64,000 nucleotides of DNA from Peribacillus sp. FSL H8-0477. Lineage in GTDB: Bacteria; Bacillota; Bacilli; Bacillales; DSM-1321. Below, piece after piece: positions 34,054 through 43,231 of this stretch. The DNA is taken from positions 744,001-808,000 of the forward strand of contig NZ_JBBODE010000002.1 in the NCBI RefSeq assembly GCF_038002765.1. The letters run 5' to 3'. The position numbers and the translations under genes were made by a program. The notes beneath the pieces were generated by a model, which saw only the letters and a list, made by a program, of their open reading frames with translations, was not told the DNA's origin and did no database searches. Each line of letters starts with the position of its first letter. Positions within the stretch are counted from its first letter, which is position 1.

Positions 34054-35190
34054 ATGAACTGGATGATTACACTTGCATTTATGATTGTTATTGGAGCAAT
34101 AATAGGAGGATTTACCAACTTTATTGCAATAAAAATGCTGTTCCACCCTTATAAACCAATCTATCTATTTGGTAAACAGCTGCCTTTCACACCGGGGTTA
34201 ATCCCAAAACGACGTGATGAGCTAGCCTCTCAACTTGGAAAAATAGTAGTTGAACATTTACTTACCCCTGAAAGCCTTCAGCAAAAGGTGCTCAATTCTA
34301 CTCTTAAACAGGATATGAATACATGGGTACAGGGAGAAGTAAAAAAATATCTGTCATCAGAAAAAAATCTAGCGGAATTATTGGCTGATTACGGAATCAA
34401 CAATGCTTCTAATGTAACGGAAGACTTTTTAAAGAAATTCCTTGTAAGTAAATATGACAGCTGGATGGCTGAGAACCGCAGTAAACAGACTAGTGATTTA
34501 TTTTCACCGGCCATTCTTGAGAAAGCTGTTGCAAAGATCCCTGACATTTCTGAATATATTCTGTCCAAGGGAAAAGATTACTTTACGAGCCCAGAAGGCA
34601 AGCGTCGTCTTGAACAAATGATGGAAGAATTTTTTAGTCAGCGCGGAAAAATTGGGAATATGATTCAAATGTTCATGGGGAATGCCAAATTGGTCGATAT
34701 CGTTCAACCTGAATTGCTTAAATTTCTTAATCAGCCTAAAACGTCCGATTTAATTACTGTGTTACTTACTCGAGAATGGCATAAAGTAGAAGAATGGGAA
34801 CTGGAAAGAGTGGAAGGCATCTTTGGTGCAGATGCTATTAAAGATATGCTTGCTAAGAAAGTAACTCAATTAGCAGATATTCCTGAATGGTTTGAAAAGC
34901 CGCTTCATGAGCTTGCTGCTCCAATGGAATCTGTCATCCTTGATAAGGTAATTCCCACCCTGCTGGATCAAGCCTTACTGCTGGTCAGTGCACACCTTAT
35001 TCCAATGGTAAAAAAACTTCATATTGAGGAAATTGTGGAAGAGCAAGTTAAGGCATTCTCACTCGAAAGACTTGAGGAAATTGTTTTACTGATTGCAAAG
35101 AGAGAATTGAGTATGATCACGTACTTAGGATTCCTGCTTGGTGGATTGATTGGAATGTTCCAAGGCTTTTTCTCCATATTTTTTGGCTAA
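34054..35190 (+). CDS. yheB: YheB, DUF445 membrane protein
   Basis: 378 residues. One membrane helix at each end ([20 protein letters not shown] and [20 protein letters not shown]) flanks a long helical region. The [20 protein letters not shown] and [15 protein letters not shown] segment after helix 1 is the DUF445 signature. Function is unknown; the topology suggests a membrane-anchored scaffold. AGAAGGAGATAAAG precedes the ATG. yheA follows 53 nt later, as in B. subtilis, and probably shares the transcript. Confidence 0.92.
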   Translation: MNWMITLAFMIVIGAIIGGFTNFIAIKMLFHPYKPIYLFGKQLPFTPGLIPKRRDELASQLGKIVVEHLLTPESLQQKVLNSTLKQDMNTWVQGEVKKYLSSEKNLAELLADYGINNASNVTEDFLKKFLVSKYDSWMAENRSKQTSDLFSPAILEKAVAKIPDISEYILSKGKDYFTSPEGKRRLEQMMEEFFSQRGKIGNMIQMFMGNAKLVDIVQPELLKFLNQPKTSDLITVLLTREWHKVEEWELERVEGIFGADAIKDMLAKKVTQLADIPEWFEKPLHELAAPMESVILDKVIPTLLDQALLLVSAHLIPMVKKLHIEEIVEEQVKAFSLERLEEIVLLIAKRELSMITYLGFLLGGLIGMFQGFFSIFFG

Positions 35191-35243
35191 TGAAGATTGT
35201 TTTGGTATAGTAGGGAAATAGATTATTAGGAGGTTACACAATT

Positions 35244-35594
35244 ATGGCAAATGTATATGATGCAGCGTATGATATGGAAAAAGCAATTAGAAACAGCAGT
35301 GAATTTACTGAATTAAAGAATCTTTATGATCAGGTGAATGCCGATCCGGGAGCTAAAGGAATGTTTGATAATTTCCGTCAGCTTCAGATGAGTCTTCAGC
35401 AAAAACAAATGACAGGACAAGAAATTGCACCTGATGAAATGGAACAAGCACAAAAAACAGTTGCTCTTGTACAGCAGCATGAAACCATTGCTAAATTAAT
35501 GGAAGCAGAGCAAAGATTAAGCATGGTTATTGCCGATTTAAACCGTATTATTATGAAGCCTTTAGAAGACTTATACGGTGCACCTGAACAATAA
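35244..35594 (+). CDS. yheA: YheA, YlbF/YmcA family protein
   Basis: 116-residue all-helical protein of the YlbF/YmcA (Com_YlbF) family. MANVYDAAYDMEKAIRNS is the typical opening, then KGMFDNFRQLQMSLQQKQMTG and a C-terminal amphipathic helix. YlbF, YmcA and YaaT form an RNA-processing complex in B. subtilis; the role of YheA itself is not established. TTAGGAGGTTACACAATT precedes ATG 35244. A terminator follows. Confidence 0.92.
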   Translation: MANVYDAAYDMEKAIRNSSEFTELKNLYDQVNADPGAKGMFDNFRQLQMSLQQKQMTGQEIAPDEMEQAQKTVALVQQHETIAKLMEAEQRLSMVIADLNRIIMKPLEDLYGAPEQ

Positions 35595-35601
35595 GTCATT
35601 G

Positions 35602-35645
35602 AAATGCCTCTCAAGCACATTGTGCTCGGGAGGCATTTGTTTTTT
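35602..35645 (+). terminator. intrinsic terminator after yheA
   Basis: AAATGCCTC and GAGGCATTT, inner AGCACA/TGTGCT, followed by a T-rich run GTTTTTT. Confidence 0.9.
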
Positions 35646-35724
35646 ACAAAATCCCTGTGAATGTTCTAGCCCTCATTTTTGATTCATAAATTGTAGTAGA
35701 ACACTACAGATGGGGGAGATTGGC

Positions 35725-36591
35725 ATGGTATATCGGTTACTGGCGGTCAATATTGATGGAACCCTGCTTCAATCGAATGGCCGCTTAAATAAAATAACTA
35801 AGGAAGCCATAGAATATGTTCACCAAAAAGGTGTACATGTAGCTTTAGTTACATCAAGAAGTTACCATTCAGCCAGAAAAGTGGCTAAGGCCCTTAAAAT
35901 AAATCCAATGATTGTGGCTCATCAAGGAGCATTTGTAGGAGAAGCGCTTGATAAACCAATTCATGTACAACGAATGTCAGAAAGTCTAGTCTTGGAAATC
36001 GTGCAACTACTGGAGAAGACAGTTTGTCAGATTCAATTGGTCCATGAAAAGCAGCTATTAGCTAATCGATTAGAAATACCAGAAAATCTAATAGGGAAAG
36101 CTGTTCTGCAAATGAATGAACAAAATTTCTATTCACAGCACTTTGTCGATACACTTAGTGAAGAATTGGAAGTGCAGCCCTTTAAAGCAACCAAAATCGA
36201 TGTCTACTTTCCAGAAGAAGAAGAAAAGGAAAGCCTATTTAATCTAATCAATGACATGTTTAAAGAAGTGACTGTTATTGAAAAACCAGGGCAAATACTC
36301 ACCATTGTTCCAGCTGGGGTATCCAAGTGGAATGGGGTTCTCTATCTTGCTGATTTTCTAGGAGTTAAAGCAAATGAGATTGTAGCGATTGGCGATGGTC
36401 TTGATGATTTAGAGATGATTGCATACTCTGGATTAGGGGTAGCAATGGGAAATGCACCAAATGAAGTGAAGTTAGCAGCAAAATGGGTAACAAGGACGAA
36501 TGATGAACAAGGTGTTGCCTATATGCTCAAGGAATTTTTTCGCAAGCAGCATCCCATTGGATTTATTGAAAAACTGAATCATCTTCGATAA
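35725..36591 (+). CDS. yhaX: HAD-superfamily Cof-type phosphatase YhaX
   Basis: 288-residue Cof-type (IIB) haloacid dehalogenase-like phosphatase. VNIDGTLLQSNGRL replaces the usual DxDGTL: the first, nucleophilic aspartate position is occupied by Asn in AVNIDGT. Motif II is ALVTSR, and motif III/IV is GDGLDDLEMI with K in SKWNGV. Loss of the nucleophile Asp would abolish phosphatase chemistry, yet the other motifs are conserved. Start ATG 35725 follows GGGGGAG; an ATG at 35710 is too close to upstream sequence. B. subtilis yhaX is a SigE-dependent sporulation gene. Confidence 0.85.
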   Translation: MVYRLLAVNIDGTLLQSNGRLNKITKEAIEYVHQKGVHVALVTSRSYHSARKVAKALKINPMIVAHQGAFVGEALDKPIHVQRMSESLVLEIVQLLEKTVCQIQLVHEKQLLANRLEIPENLIGKAVLQMNEQNFYSQHFVDTLSEELEVQPFKATKIDVYFPEEEEKESLFNLINDMFKEVTVIEKPGQILTIVPAGVSKWNGVLYLADFLGVKANEIVAIGDGLDDLEMIAYSGLGVAMGNAPNEVKLAAKWVTRTNDEQGVAYMLKEFFRKQHPIGFIEKLNHLR

Positions 36592-36659
36592 ATAGTTGAT
36601 TTGATAAATATTTTTATGTTTCTTTCACACACTATAACTATCCTTAAATAGAAAGGAAC

Positions 36660-36917
36660 ATGAAAATGGGAACAATTGATCCAAAAGATGTGAATGTTGG
36701 CGATGAGGTCTATGTCATTTACAATAACCCTCATACACCTAGTGTATCGAATGTAAGAGCAGCTGAAATTGTCCAGCATCCAAAGGACCCTCAAGCCATA
36801 GCTTTGTTTTTAAATGATACTTTTCATGTTGTAGAGAATGACGATGCTCTCTATTCTTCTGAAGCGGAAGCAGAGACAGCCTTTAACGAGTTATACGATG
36901 AAGATGTCCTATTCTAA
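36660..36917 (+). CDS. SplA-like small regulatory protein
   Basis: 85-residue protein. VGDEVYVIYNNPHTPSVSNV followed by RAAEIVQHPKDPQAIALFLN resembles SplA, a TRAP-like negative regulator of spore photoproduct lyase. The last third is acidic. GAAAGGA lies 3 nt before ATG 36660 and 9 nt before a second in-frame ATG at 36666, which has the better spacing. splB is not downstream; instead a terminator and a convergent gene follow. Whether it binds RNA is unknown. Confidence 0.65.
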   Translation: MKMGTIDPKDVNVGDEVYVIYNNPHTPSVSNVRAAEIVQHPKDPQAIALFLNDTFHVVENDDALYSSEAEAETAFNELYDEDVLF

Positions 36918-36960
36918 AGAATAGATCACATCCTAAACGGGGCTCGTTCAGTTTGTACGA

Positions 36961-37005
36961 AAAGAGGTTCGGAATGATTTCATTCTGAACCTCTTTTCTT
37001 TTTGA
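36961..37005 (+). terminator. intrinsic terminator
   Basis: AAAAGAGGTTCGGAATG pairs with CATTCTGAACCTCTTTT, followed by CTTTTTG. It ends the SplA-like gene. Confidence 0.9.
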
Positions 37006-37075
37006 ATACAATTCATGGTGTTTATACCTCAAGTAGTCTATCTCTCGGATATCAACAAGCCCCCAAAAATCAACA

Positions 37076-37098
37076 GACCCCGTCGACAAAACGGGGTC
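37076..37098 (-). terminator. intrinsic terminator of the amidinohydrolase gene
   Basis: GACCCCGT and ACGGGGTC with a 7-nt loop; on the minus strand it is followed by TGTTGATTTTT. Confidence 0.65.
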
Positions 37099-37102
37099 AG
37101 TT

Positions 37103-37966
37103 TTATTGTTGTGGATACTCTGTTCGCAAAATAGGGAGAGTACAGCAGCGGAATGAGCCGCCAGATTTAATGATTTCTGAGATATCACATTCTAACACTT
37201 CATATCCACGGTTACGTAACTCCTTATTTACTTGTTTGTTTACAGGCAGGCTGATTATCTTTTTGTTCCCAATAGATAAAACATTCGTGCCAAGTGTGAA
37301 TTGTTCTTCAGGAGAAACGCTAATCAAATCATAACGTTCACTAAGTTGTTTCCGATCTTCTTCATGAATCGCATCTGGGAAAATTAATGCTTCGGTAGGT
37401 GAAATAATATTAAAGACACAATCTAAATGCAGGTATTTTTCGTCAAAACGGATCGAGTTAATTTCATAATCAGTAAGCAGTTTTTGTAATTGGCGGACCG
37501 AATGTTTATGCGTTCGATCGCTCAGTCCTACATAAATCGAATCACGATCAATAATTACATCTCCGCCTTCAATTCGTTCATGATTCAAATTATAGTTAGG
37601 CAGGTTATGGTCTTCTATCCAGGATTTTAATATGGTTTCTTCACCCTGTCTGATAGGACTAGCCATTTCAGCAATAAAGATGGTATGTCCAAGTGTAAAT
37701 CCAATATCTCGTGTGAAAACCTGTTCATTATATGTAGGTTTAGCAGGCAGTTGAATGACGTCAATATCATGATTTTCAAGGAGGGTAATAAAAGCTTCGT
37801 GCTGCTGTAAAGCTAAAGGAATTTTAATATTATCTTCTTTATAATACTTTTGTGTTTCATTAATGACATCACGAATCTTCATAAAGCGTGGTTCACATAC
37901 AATTACTTTTTTTAAAGTGTCATACTCACTTCCACAAAACACAGTGTTTTTTACTATTTGTTTCAT
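37103..37966 (-). CDS. ykgA: YkgA-type guanidino-group-modifying hydrolase
   Basis: 287-residue pentein-fold enzyme of the dimethylargininase/arginine deiminase superfamily. VFTRDIGF provides substrate-binding Asp, ERIEGGDVI the EGGD motif, YLHLDCVFN the catalytic His, and GGSFRCCTLPI the nucleophile Cys near the C-terminus. Likely hydrolyses a guanidino compound to a ureido product, releasing an amine or ammonia; the exact substrate is unknown. CAGGAGGACTGT precedes the ATG. Monocistronic, divergent from the acyl-CoA ligase gene. Confidence 0.82.
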   Translation of the reverse strand: MKQIVKNTVFCGSEYDTLKKVIVCEPRFMKIRDVINETQKYYKEDNIKIPLALQQHEAFITLLENHDIDVIQLPAKPTYNEQVFTRDIGFTLGHTIFIAEMASPIRQGEETILKSWIEDHNLPNYNLNHERIEGGDVIIDRDSIYVGLSDRTHKHSVRQLQKLLTDYEINSIRFDEKYLHLDCVFNIISPTEALIFPDAIHEEDRKQLSERYDLISVSPEEQFTLGTNVLSIGNKKIISLPVNKQVNKELRNRGYEVLECDISEIIKSGGSFRCCTLPILRTEYPQQ

Positions 37967-38118
37967 ACAGTCCTCCTGATTAAATTCTTTCTTCTTATAT
38001 TTCCTTAAATGAAGGGAAAGAAACCTACCAAGCCAGAAAATAGGTAAAGGAATATTCTATTATTCAGCGAATACCTATCTTTATATTCATGAAATGGATT
38101 ATTAAGGGGGAAATGTCT

Positions 38119-39738
38119 ATGATGAACACGCCATTATTAGTAACACAAATGATTGAACGAGCAGAGCGGTATTTTCCAAGAAAGGAAGTCATTTCGAGAA
38201 CAGAATCGGGCATACAACGAATGACATACGCTCAAACTGCTGAACGGACGAGGAGACTTGTTAGTGTTTTACGGAAGCTGGGTGTTAATAAAGGGGACAA
38301 AGTGGGAACCTTGGCTTGGAACCATCATCGTCATTTAGAGACCTATTTTGCTGTTCCCTGTTCGGGTGCCGTCTTGCATACCATTAACTTTCGTCTATCA
38401 CCTCAACACGTTTCTTATATCATTAATCACGCCGAAGATAAGCTCCTATTTGTCGATACAGATATCTTACCGCTGTTGGAAGGGATTAAAGAACAGTTAA
38501 AAAACGTAAAAGGGTTTGTTATTATGACGGATCAAAATGAGTTGCCTGAAACGACATTATCACCTGTTTATCACTATGAAAACCTATTGTCTGAAGGGAA
38601 TCCTAAAGAACCATTTATTCAAGATTTAGATGAAAACAGCCCAGCTGGTATGTGCTATACATCAGCTACGACAGGTAATCCAAAAGGGGTTATCTATTCA
38701 CATCGAGGGATTTTTCTGCATGCAATGGCTTTAGGATTAGTCGATAATACGGGAATAAGTGAACGAGATACAGCCCTCCCAGTGGTCCCTATGTTTCATG
38801 TTAATGCGTGGGGGATTCCCTTTGCGTGTGTTTGGTTCGGTGCAAAATTAGTCCTGCCAGGTCCAGCGTTTTCACCGAAATTGATTGCCGAATTATTTGA
38901 AGCAGAAAAGGTTACGATTTCTGCAGGTGTGCCGACAGTATGGCTGGGTCTCCTTAAAGAACTCGAGGAACATACCTACGATACAAGCAGCTTGCGTATG
39001 ATTCTTTGCGGCGGATCTGCTGCACCGAAGAGTATGATTAAAGAATTTGAAACTAAATATCATATCCCGTTTCTTCATGCTTACGGGATGACAGAAACGA
39101 GTCCATTAGTGTTTTCTGGCCGATTAAAAAGCTATCAAGAAGAGCTTAGCGAAGAAGACCGTTATAATATTAAGTCAAAACAGGGAATGGTTGTTCCTTG
39201 TATTGAAATTAAAGTTGTCGGACCTGATGGAGAAATTCAGCCAGATGGGAAAGAAATGGGCGAACTCTTAATCAGAGGGCCATGGATTGCGGATGAATAT
39301 TATCAAGATGAGCGGACGGAAGCTGCTTTCGTAAATGGATGGCTGCATACAGGGGATGTAGTAACTATCGATGAAGAAGGATATGTGAAAATAGTTGACC
39401 GAACTAAGGATTTAATTAAAAGCGGGGGTGAATGGATTTCTTCCGTTGATCTTGAGAATGCTCTGATGGCTCATTCTAGTGTTTTTGAAGCAGCCGTTAT
39501 TGCTGTTCCGCATGAGAAATGGCAGGAGCGCCCCGTCGCTTGTGTAGTATTAAAGGATGCATATAAAGATAAAGTGACAAAGGAAGAACTGCTTGAATTT
39601 CTAGCGCCGCAATTCGCAAAATGGTGGCTCCCTGATGACATCTTATTCTTAAGTGACATTCCTAAAACTGGTGTAGGAAAATTTTTAAAAATGGCACTCC
39701 GTGAACAAGTAAAAGATCTATACGCTAATAGCAAATAA
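38119..39738 (+). CDS. medium/long-chain fatty-acid CoA ligase
   Basis: AMP-binding acyl-CoA synthetase of 539 residues. The P-loop is YTSATTGNPKGV, the A5 motif HAYGMTETSP, then WLHTGDVV and DRTKDLIKSGGEWISS, and the catalytic Lys is in PKTGVGKFLK. It activates a carboxylic acid as acyl-adenylate and then CoA thioester. The start is ambiguous among ATGs at 38113, 38119 and 38122; 38119 lies 8 nt after AAGGGGG. An enoyl-CoA hydratase gene follows 102 nt downstream, suggesting a fatty-acid degradation unit. Confidence 0.9.
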   Translation: MMNTPLLVTQMIERAERYFPRKEVISRTESGIQRMTYAQTAERTRRLVSVLRKLGVNKGDKVGTLAWNHHRHLETYFAVPCSGAVLHTINFRLSPQHVSYIINHAEDKLLFVDTDILPLLEGIKEQLKNVKGFVIMTDQNELPETTLSPVYHYENLLSEGNPKEPFIQDLDENSPAGMCYTSATTGNPKGVIYSHRGIFLHAMALGLVDNTGISERDTALPVVPMFHVNAWGIPFACVWFGAKLVLPGPAFSPKLIAELFEAEKVTISAGVPTVWLGLLKELEEHTYDTSSLRMILCGGSAAPKSMIKEFETKYHIPFLHAYGMTETSPLVFSGRLKSYQEELSEEDRYNIKSKQGMVVPCIEIKVVGPDGEIQPDGKEMGELLIRGPWIADEYYQDERTEAAFVNGWLHTGDVVTIDEEGYVKIVDRTKDLIKSGGEWISSVDLENALMAHSSVFEAAVIAVPHEKWQERPVACVVLKDAYKDKVTKEELLEFLAPQFAKWWLPDDILFLSDIPKTGVGKFLKMALREQVKDLYANSK

Positions 39739-39840
39739 CAAATATGAACATTTTTATAATAATTCGACATAATTATTTTTAATGAATCCGCTTTCATGTA
39801 TACTGTTAGTATATACAGTAAATAGAAGGAGCTGGGGAGC

Positions 39841-40638
39841 TTGAGTATCGAATCGACTTCGACAAAACAAACCGTGATTGTCACGTATTTTGAAAGAACA
39901 GCAGTCGTAGAATTGAACCGCCCTGAAGCCATGAATGCCATGAATGAAGCGATGCTTCACGAGTTGGCAAAAGTTTTAAAGGAAATAACGTACAAAGACG
40001 AGATTGACATCGTCATATTAAAAGGCAAGGGAAAAGCGTTTTCAGCAGGCGGGGATATTAAGATGATGTTGTCATCAGATGTGACAACAGGATTCGATAA
40101 CATCATGGACTGTATAAGTGATATTGTGACATCACTTTATTTAATGCCGAAGTTGACGATTTGTGCTGTGCACGGTGCAGCAGCGGGTCTTGGTTTATCT
40201 GTTGCCTTAGCAACCGATTATATTATTGCTGAGCCGGAAAGCAAATTGGCCATGAACTTTATTGGGATTGGGTTAATTCCGGATGGAGGCGGTCACTTCT
40301 TCCTAGAGCGAAGGCTTGGAGAAGTGAAAGCAAAAGAATTAATCTGGGAAGGAAGAGTACTGAGTGCCCAGCAAGCATTTGAAAAAGACCTGATTCATGA
40401 AATAGCATCGATTCCCCTAGAACAGGCGGTAGAGAAAAAACGTCAAATCTGGTTGAACAGCCCGACTAAAGCCATGATCAAAACGAAAAAAATCCTCAGT
40501 GAACAAAACCGGCCGACTCTATTGAAGATCCTTGAAATTGAAAAAAATGCTCAAATGAAAATGCGCGAAACTATAGACCATAAAGAAGGCGTGCAAGCCT
40601 TTCTTGAAAAAAGAAAGCCAAAATTTATTGGTCAATAA
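39841..40638 (+). CDS. yhaR: enoyl-CoA hydratase/isomerase family protein (YhaR-like)
   Basis: 265-residue crotonase-fold protein. ELNRPEAMNAMNEAM, the oxyanion-hole segments KGKAFSAGGDIKMM and CAVHGAAAGLGLSVAL, and the C-terminal VQAFLEKRKPKF are typical. Probably hydrates or isomerises an enoyl-CoA in fatty-acid breakdown. It starts at TTG 39841 (no ATG fits), 9 nt after GAAGGAG. It lies two genes before yhaQP as in B. subtilis. Followed by a strong terminator. Confidence 0.88.
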   Translation: MSIESTSTKQTVIVTYFERTAVVELNRPEAMNAMNEAMLHELAKVLKEITYKDEIDIVILKGKGKAFSAGGDIKMMLSSDVTTGFDNIMDCISDIVTSLYLMPKLTICAVHGAAAGLGLSVALATDYIIAEPESKLAMNFIGIGLIPDGGGHFFLERRLGEVKAKELIWEGRVLSAQQAFEKDLIHEIASIPLEQAVEKKRQIWLNSPTKAMIKTKKILSEQNRPTLLKILEIEKNAQMKMRETIDHKEGVQAFLEKRKPKFIGQ

Positions 40639-40641
40639 AAT

Positions 40642-40685
40642 AATGTAAATACCCCGTTCAGTACGTTGAGTGGGGTATTTACATT
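40642..40685. terminator. bidirectional intrinsic terminator
   Basis: AATGTAAATACCCC and GGGGTATTTACATT flank an inner short stem. It separates yhaR from convergent yhzC. Confidence 0.9.
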
Positions 40686-40698
40686 TACAGCGCTTTCA

Positions 40699-40887
40699 TT
40701 ATGAATGAAATAAAACGAGACTGCCTTGTGGTGATGTACAGCGGTGTGTTTTTTCAAGGAAGTTCTTTTCAACTAACATCTTATGGCCGATTTCCTTTGC
40801 CAGCTTGTTGTTCTCAGCAGTAAATGATTCATCAAGCAGCTTTTCACCAGTTGGTTCAAAAACGGTCAACTTATAAACGTTACTCAT
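40699..40887 (-). CDS. yhzC: YhzC-like small protein
   Basis: 62-residue soluble protein from ATG 40887 (MSNVYKLTVFEPTGEKLLDE), 7 nt after GGAGG. The central IGHKMLVEKNFLEKTHRCTS is likely the conserved core. I recall YhzC of B. subtilis as a small protein of this type in the same neighbourhood; function unknown. In-frame sequence up to 41034 has no RBS. Divergent from yhaQ. Confidence 0.6.
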   Translation of the reverse strand: MSNVYKLTVFEPTGEKLLDESFTAENNKLAKEIGHKMLVEKNFLEKTHRCTSPQGSLVLFHS

Positions 40888-41027
40888 AAAAATTCCTCCA
40901 TCTATTTTAAAAGGTTCTACTACTATTATTTTTGCATAATATTCCATCTTTTGTAAAGGGTTATGTACTTTCGTAGATTTATATAATACGATTAGATAAA
41001 CGGTTTTTATTGAGAGGGGGAAAAGGT

Positions 41028-41927
41028 TTGTCATTACATATAAATCACGTAACCAAAAAATTTGGTGATTTTACTGCAGTGAATGAATTGAATATTACCA
41101 TTCCTGAGAATCAAATGTTTGGTTTGTTGGGAGCAAATGGTGCAGGGAAGACGACAACGTTCCGAATGATTCTAGGATTACTAACTCCAACTGAGGGCGA
41201 GGTTACTTGGAATGGAAAAGGAATCGACTATTCAACCAGCTCAATTATTGGCTATCTTCCTGAAGAAAGAGGATTGTATCCGAAATTGAAGGTTCGTGAA
41301 CAGTTACTTTATTTAGCAAGACTCCGAGGAATGTCTAAAAATGATGCGTTTACTGAGTTACAGCATTGGCTGGAGCGCTTTAAAATCCCAGAATACCTTG
41401 ATAAAAAGGTAGAGGATCTTTCAAAGGGAAATCAGCAGAAGATTCAGCTGATAGCATCTGTTATACATAAACCACAGCTGCTCATTCTTGATGAACCCTT
41501 TAGCGGGCTGGATCCAGTCAATGTAGAAATGCTTAAACAAGCTGTTATTGATTTACGCGACAAAGGGACAACAATTGTCTTTTCCAGTCATCGTATGGAG
41601 CATGTCGAGGAAATGTGTGAACACTTATGTATCATGCATCGAGGAGCACCTGTAGCAGCCGGGAAATTAAAAGATATTAAGCGTTCTTTTGGAAAAAAGA
41701 ATATCGTCATTAAAGCCGATTTTAACCTAGATTTCCTTGATGAATATCCGGGTGTGGTGAAAACGAAGATTACAACAGAAGGAAGAATTCTACAAATTAC
41801 GGGAGAGGATGTTGCAGAAAAAATTCTTCAGGATCTTGTACCGCGTGGGTTTGTAAGGAAGTTTGAGCTGGAAGAGCCATCGCTAAATGATATTTTCATT
41901 GAGAAAGTAGGTGCAGCTTATGAATAA
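41028..41927 (+). CDS. yhaQ: ABC transporter ATPase YhaQ (NatA-like)
   Basis: 299-residue ATPase of an exporter related to the NatAB sodium exporter. Walker A GANGAGKTT, signature LSKGNQQKI, Walker B LILDEPFSGLD, H-loop SSHRMEH, and a ~80-residue C-terminal domain. The start is TTG 41028, 7 nt after GGGGG; an upstream TTG at 41010 precedes the RBS. It overlaps yhaP by 8 bp. Substrate (Na+, peptide or drug) is not defined by sequence. Confidence 0.9.
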   Translation: MSLHINHVTKKFGDFTAVNELNITIPENQMFGLLGANGAGKTTTFRMILGLLTPTEGEVTWNGKGIDYSTSSIIGYLPEERGLYPKLKVREQLLYLARLRGMSKNDAFTELQHWLERFKIPEYLDKKVEDLSKGNQQKIQLIASVIHKPQLLILDEPFSGLDPVNVEMLKQAVIDLRDKGTTIVFSSHRMEHVEEMCEHLCIMHRGAPVAAGKLKDIKRSFGKKNIVIKADFNLDFLDEYPGVVKTKITTEGRILQITGEDVAEKILQDLVPRGFVRKFELEEPSLNDIFIEKVGAAYE

Positions 41928-43167
41928 ATTTTGGATTGTCTTTGCACATACCTATCTAACAAAGATAAAATCAAAATCCTTCATTATTACGACTGCAGTT
42001 ATGTTAGTGTTAATCTTCGGTCTGTCCAATGTAACGAAGATTATTGATTACTTTGATGATAATGAAAAAGAGAAAGTAGCTGTAATTGATCAGACGGGTG
42101 CTTATTTCGACCTTTTCAAGAATACGGCAGAAACGATGAATAAGGAACTGACAGTTCAAGCGGTTCCAAATGAAAAAGAAGCAAAAAAGCAGGTTGCCGA
42201 TGAAGAGATAACCGGCTACCTACTTATAAGTGAAGACAGTAACGGAGAAGTAATGGGGGTCTATAAAGCGAATGAAATATCTAATACGGAGGTAAGTGCA
42301 GGCTTATCTACAACGCTAAACCAGTTAAAACTGCAAAAGGTGAAAACTGAACTCAATTTAACTGATCAGCAAATTGAAGCGTTAAATAAACCGGCTGTTT
42401 TTGAAACTGTTGCGCTGAAAGAAAGTGCAAAAACAGAGGAAGACTTGAACCAGGCACGTGGCCTTGTCTATATCCTATTGTTTGTTATCTATTTTAGTGT
42501 TTTGATGTATTCTAGTATGATTGCAACGGAGGTTGCTACTGAAAAGTCTTCACGAGTAATGGAAATCTTAATTTCAAGCATTCCACCCATACAGCAGATG
42601 TTTGCGAAAATTCTTGGGGTCGCCTTATTAAATTTCACCCAGATTCTGCTTTTTTTAGGAGTTGGGTATGTGACGGTGAAACAAAATCTTGCAGAATTGA
42701 ATGATGGGTTTTTCTCCGTTTTTGGATTTGGAAGTATTCAGCCTTCAATACTTGTGTATGCAGTGATATTCATGTTACTCGGTTATTTGCTGTATGCAAC
42801 ACTTGCGGCATGTCTTGGGTCAATCGTCAGCCGAGTGGAGGACGTTCAGTCCATGATTATGCCAATGACGACGCTCATCATTATCGCCTTCCTTATTGCG
42901 ATGTCTGGTCTTTCTAATCCAGGAGCAAGCTATGTGACGTTCACGTCGTTTATTCCCTTTTTTAGTCCCATGATTATGTTCCTTCGAGTAGGGATGCTTG
43001 ATGTACCGTTTTGGCAAATCCTTACGAGTATCCTGATTCTTCTGGGTACGATAGGTCTTTTAGCCATCATCGGTGCTCGTATCTATCGCGGGGGAGTTCT
43101 CATGTACGGAAGTTCAAAATCATTTAAAGATATTAAAGAGGCATTGAAGATGTCAAAGCACTCGTAA
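41920..43167 (+). CDS. yhaP: ABC transporter permease YhaP (NatB-like)
   Basis: 415-residue permease of the ABC-2 type: one N-terminal helix, a ~150-residue extracytoplasmic loop rich in Lys/Glu, and five C-terminal helices. ATEVATEKSSRVMEILISS after helix 2 is the NatB-type coupling loop. Start ATG 41920 lies within the 3' end of yhaQ (ATGAATAA), so the two are translationally coupled. Ends before a strong terminator. Confidence 0.9.
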   Translation: MNKFWIVFAHTYLTKIKSKSFIITTAVMLVLIFGLSNVTKIIDYFDDNEKEKVAVIDQTGAYFDLFKNTAETMNKELTVQAVPNEKEAKKQVADEEITGYLLISEDSNGEVMGVYKANEISNTEVSAGLSTTLNQLKLQKVKTELNLTDQQIEALNKPAVFETVALKESAKTEEDLNQARGLVYILLFVIYFSVLMYSSMIATEVATEKSSRVMEILISSIPPIQQMFAKILGVALLNFTQILLFLGVGYVTVKQNLAELNDGFFSVFGFGSIQPSILVYAVIFMLLGYLLYATLAACLGSIVSRVEDVQSMIMPMTTLIIIAFLIAMSGLSNPGASYVTFTSFIPFFSPMIMFLRVGMLDVPFWQILTSILILLGTIGLLAIIGARIYRGGVLMYGSSKSFKDIKEALKMSKHS

Positions 43168-43192
43168 AAAAAGAGCAATTATCTTTGTTCAG

Positions 43193-43231
43193 AACAATTA
43201 ACCCCTGACTTTCAGTCAGGGGTTAATTGTT
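43193..43231. terminator. bidirectional intrinsic terminator
   Basis: AACAATTAACCCCTGACT and AGTCAGGGGTTAATTGTT with a 3-nt loop; the stop codon of the convergent YndJ-like gene lies inside it. Confidence 0.85.

Noticed and set aside
39770-39830. FadR-like operator upstream of yhaR
   Set aside because: ATGAA...TTCAT and ACTGT...ACAGT inverted words are present, but spacing does not fit the known FadR box and both could be chance.
40888-41034. Long N-terminal extension of yhzC
   Set aside because: It crosses the yhaQ promoter region and lacks an RBS, whereas GGAGG sits just before ATG 40887.
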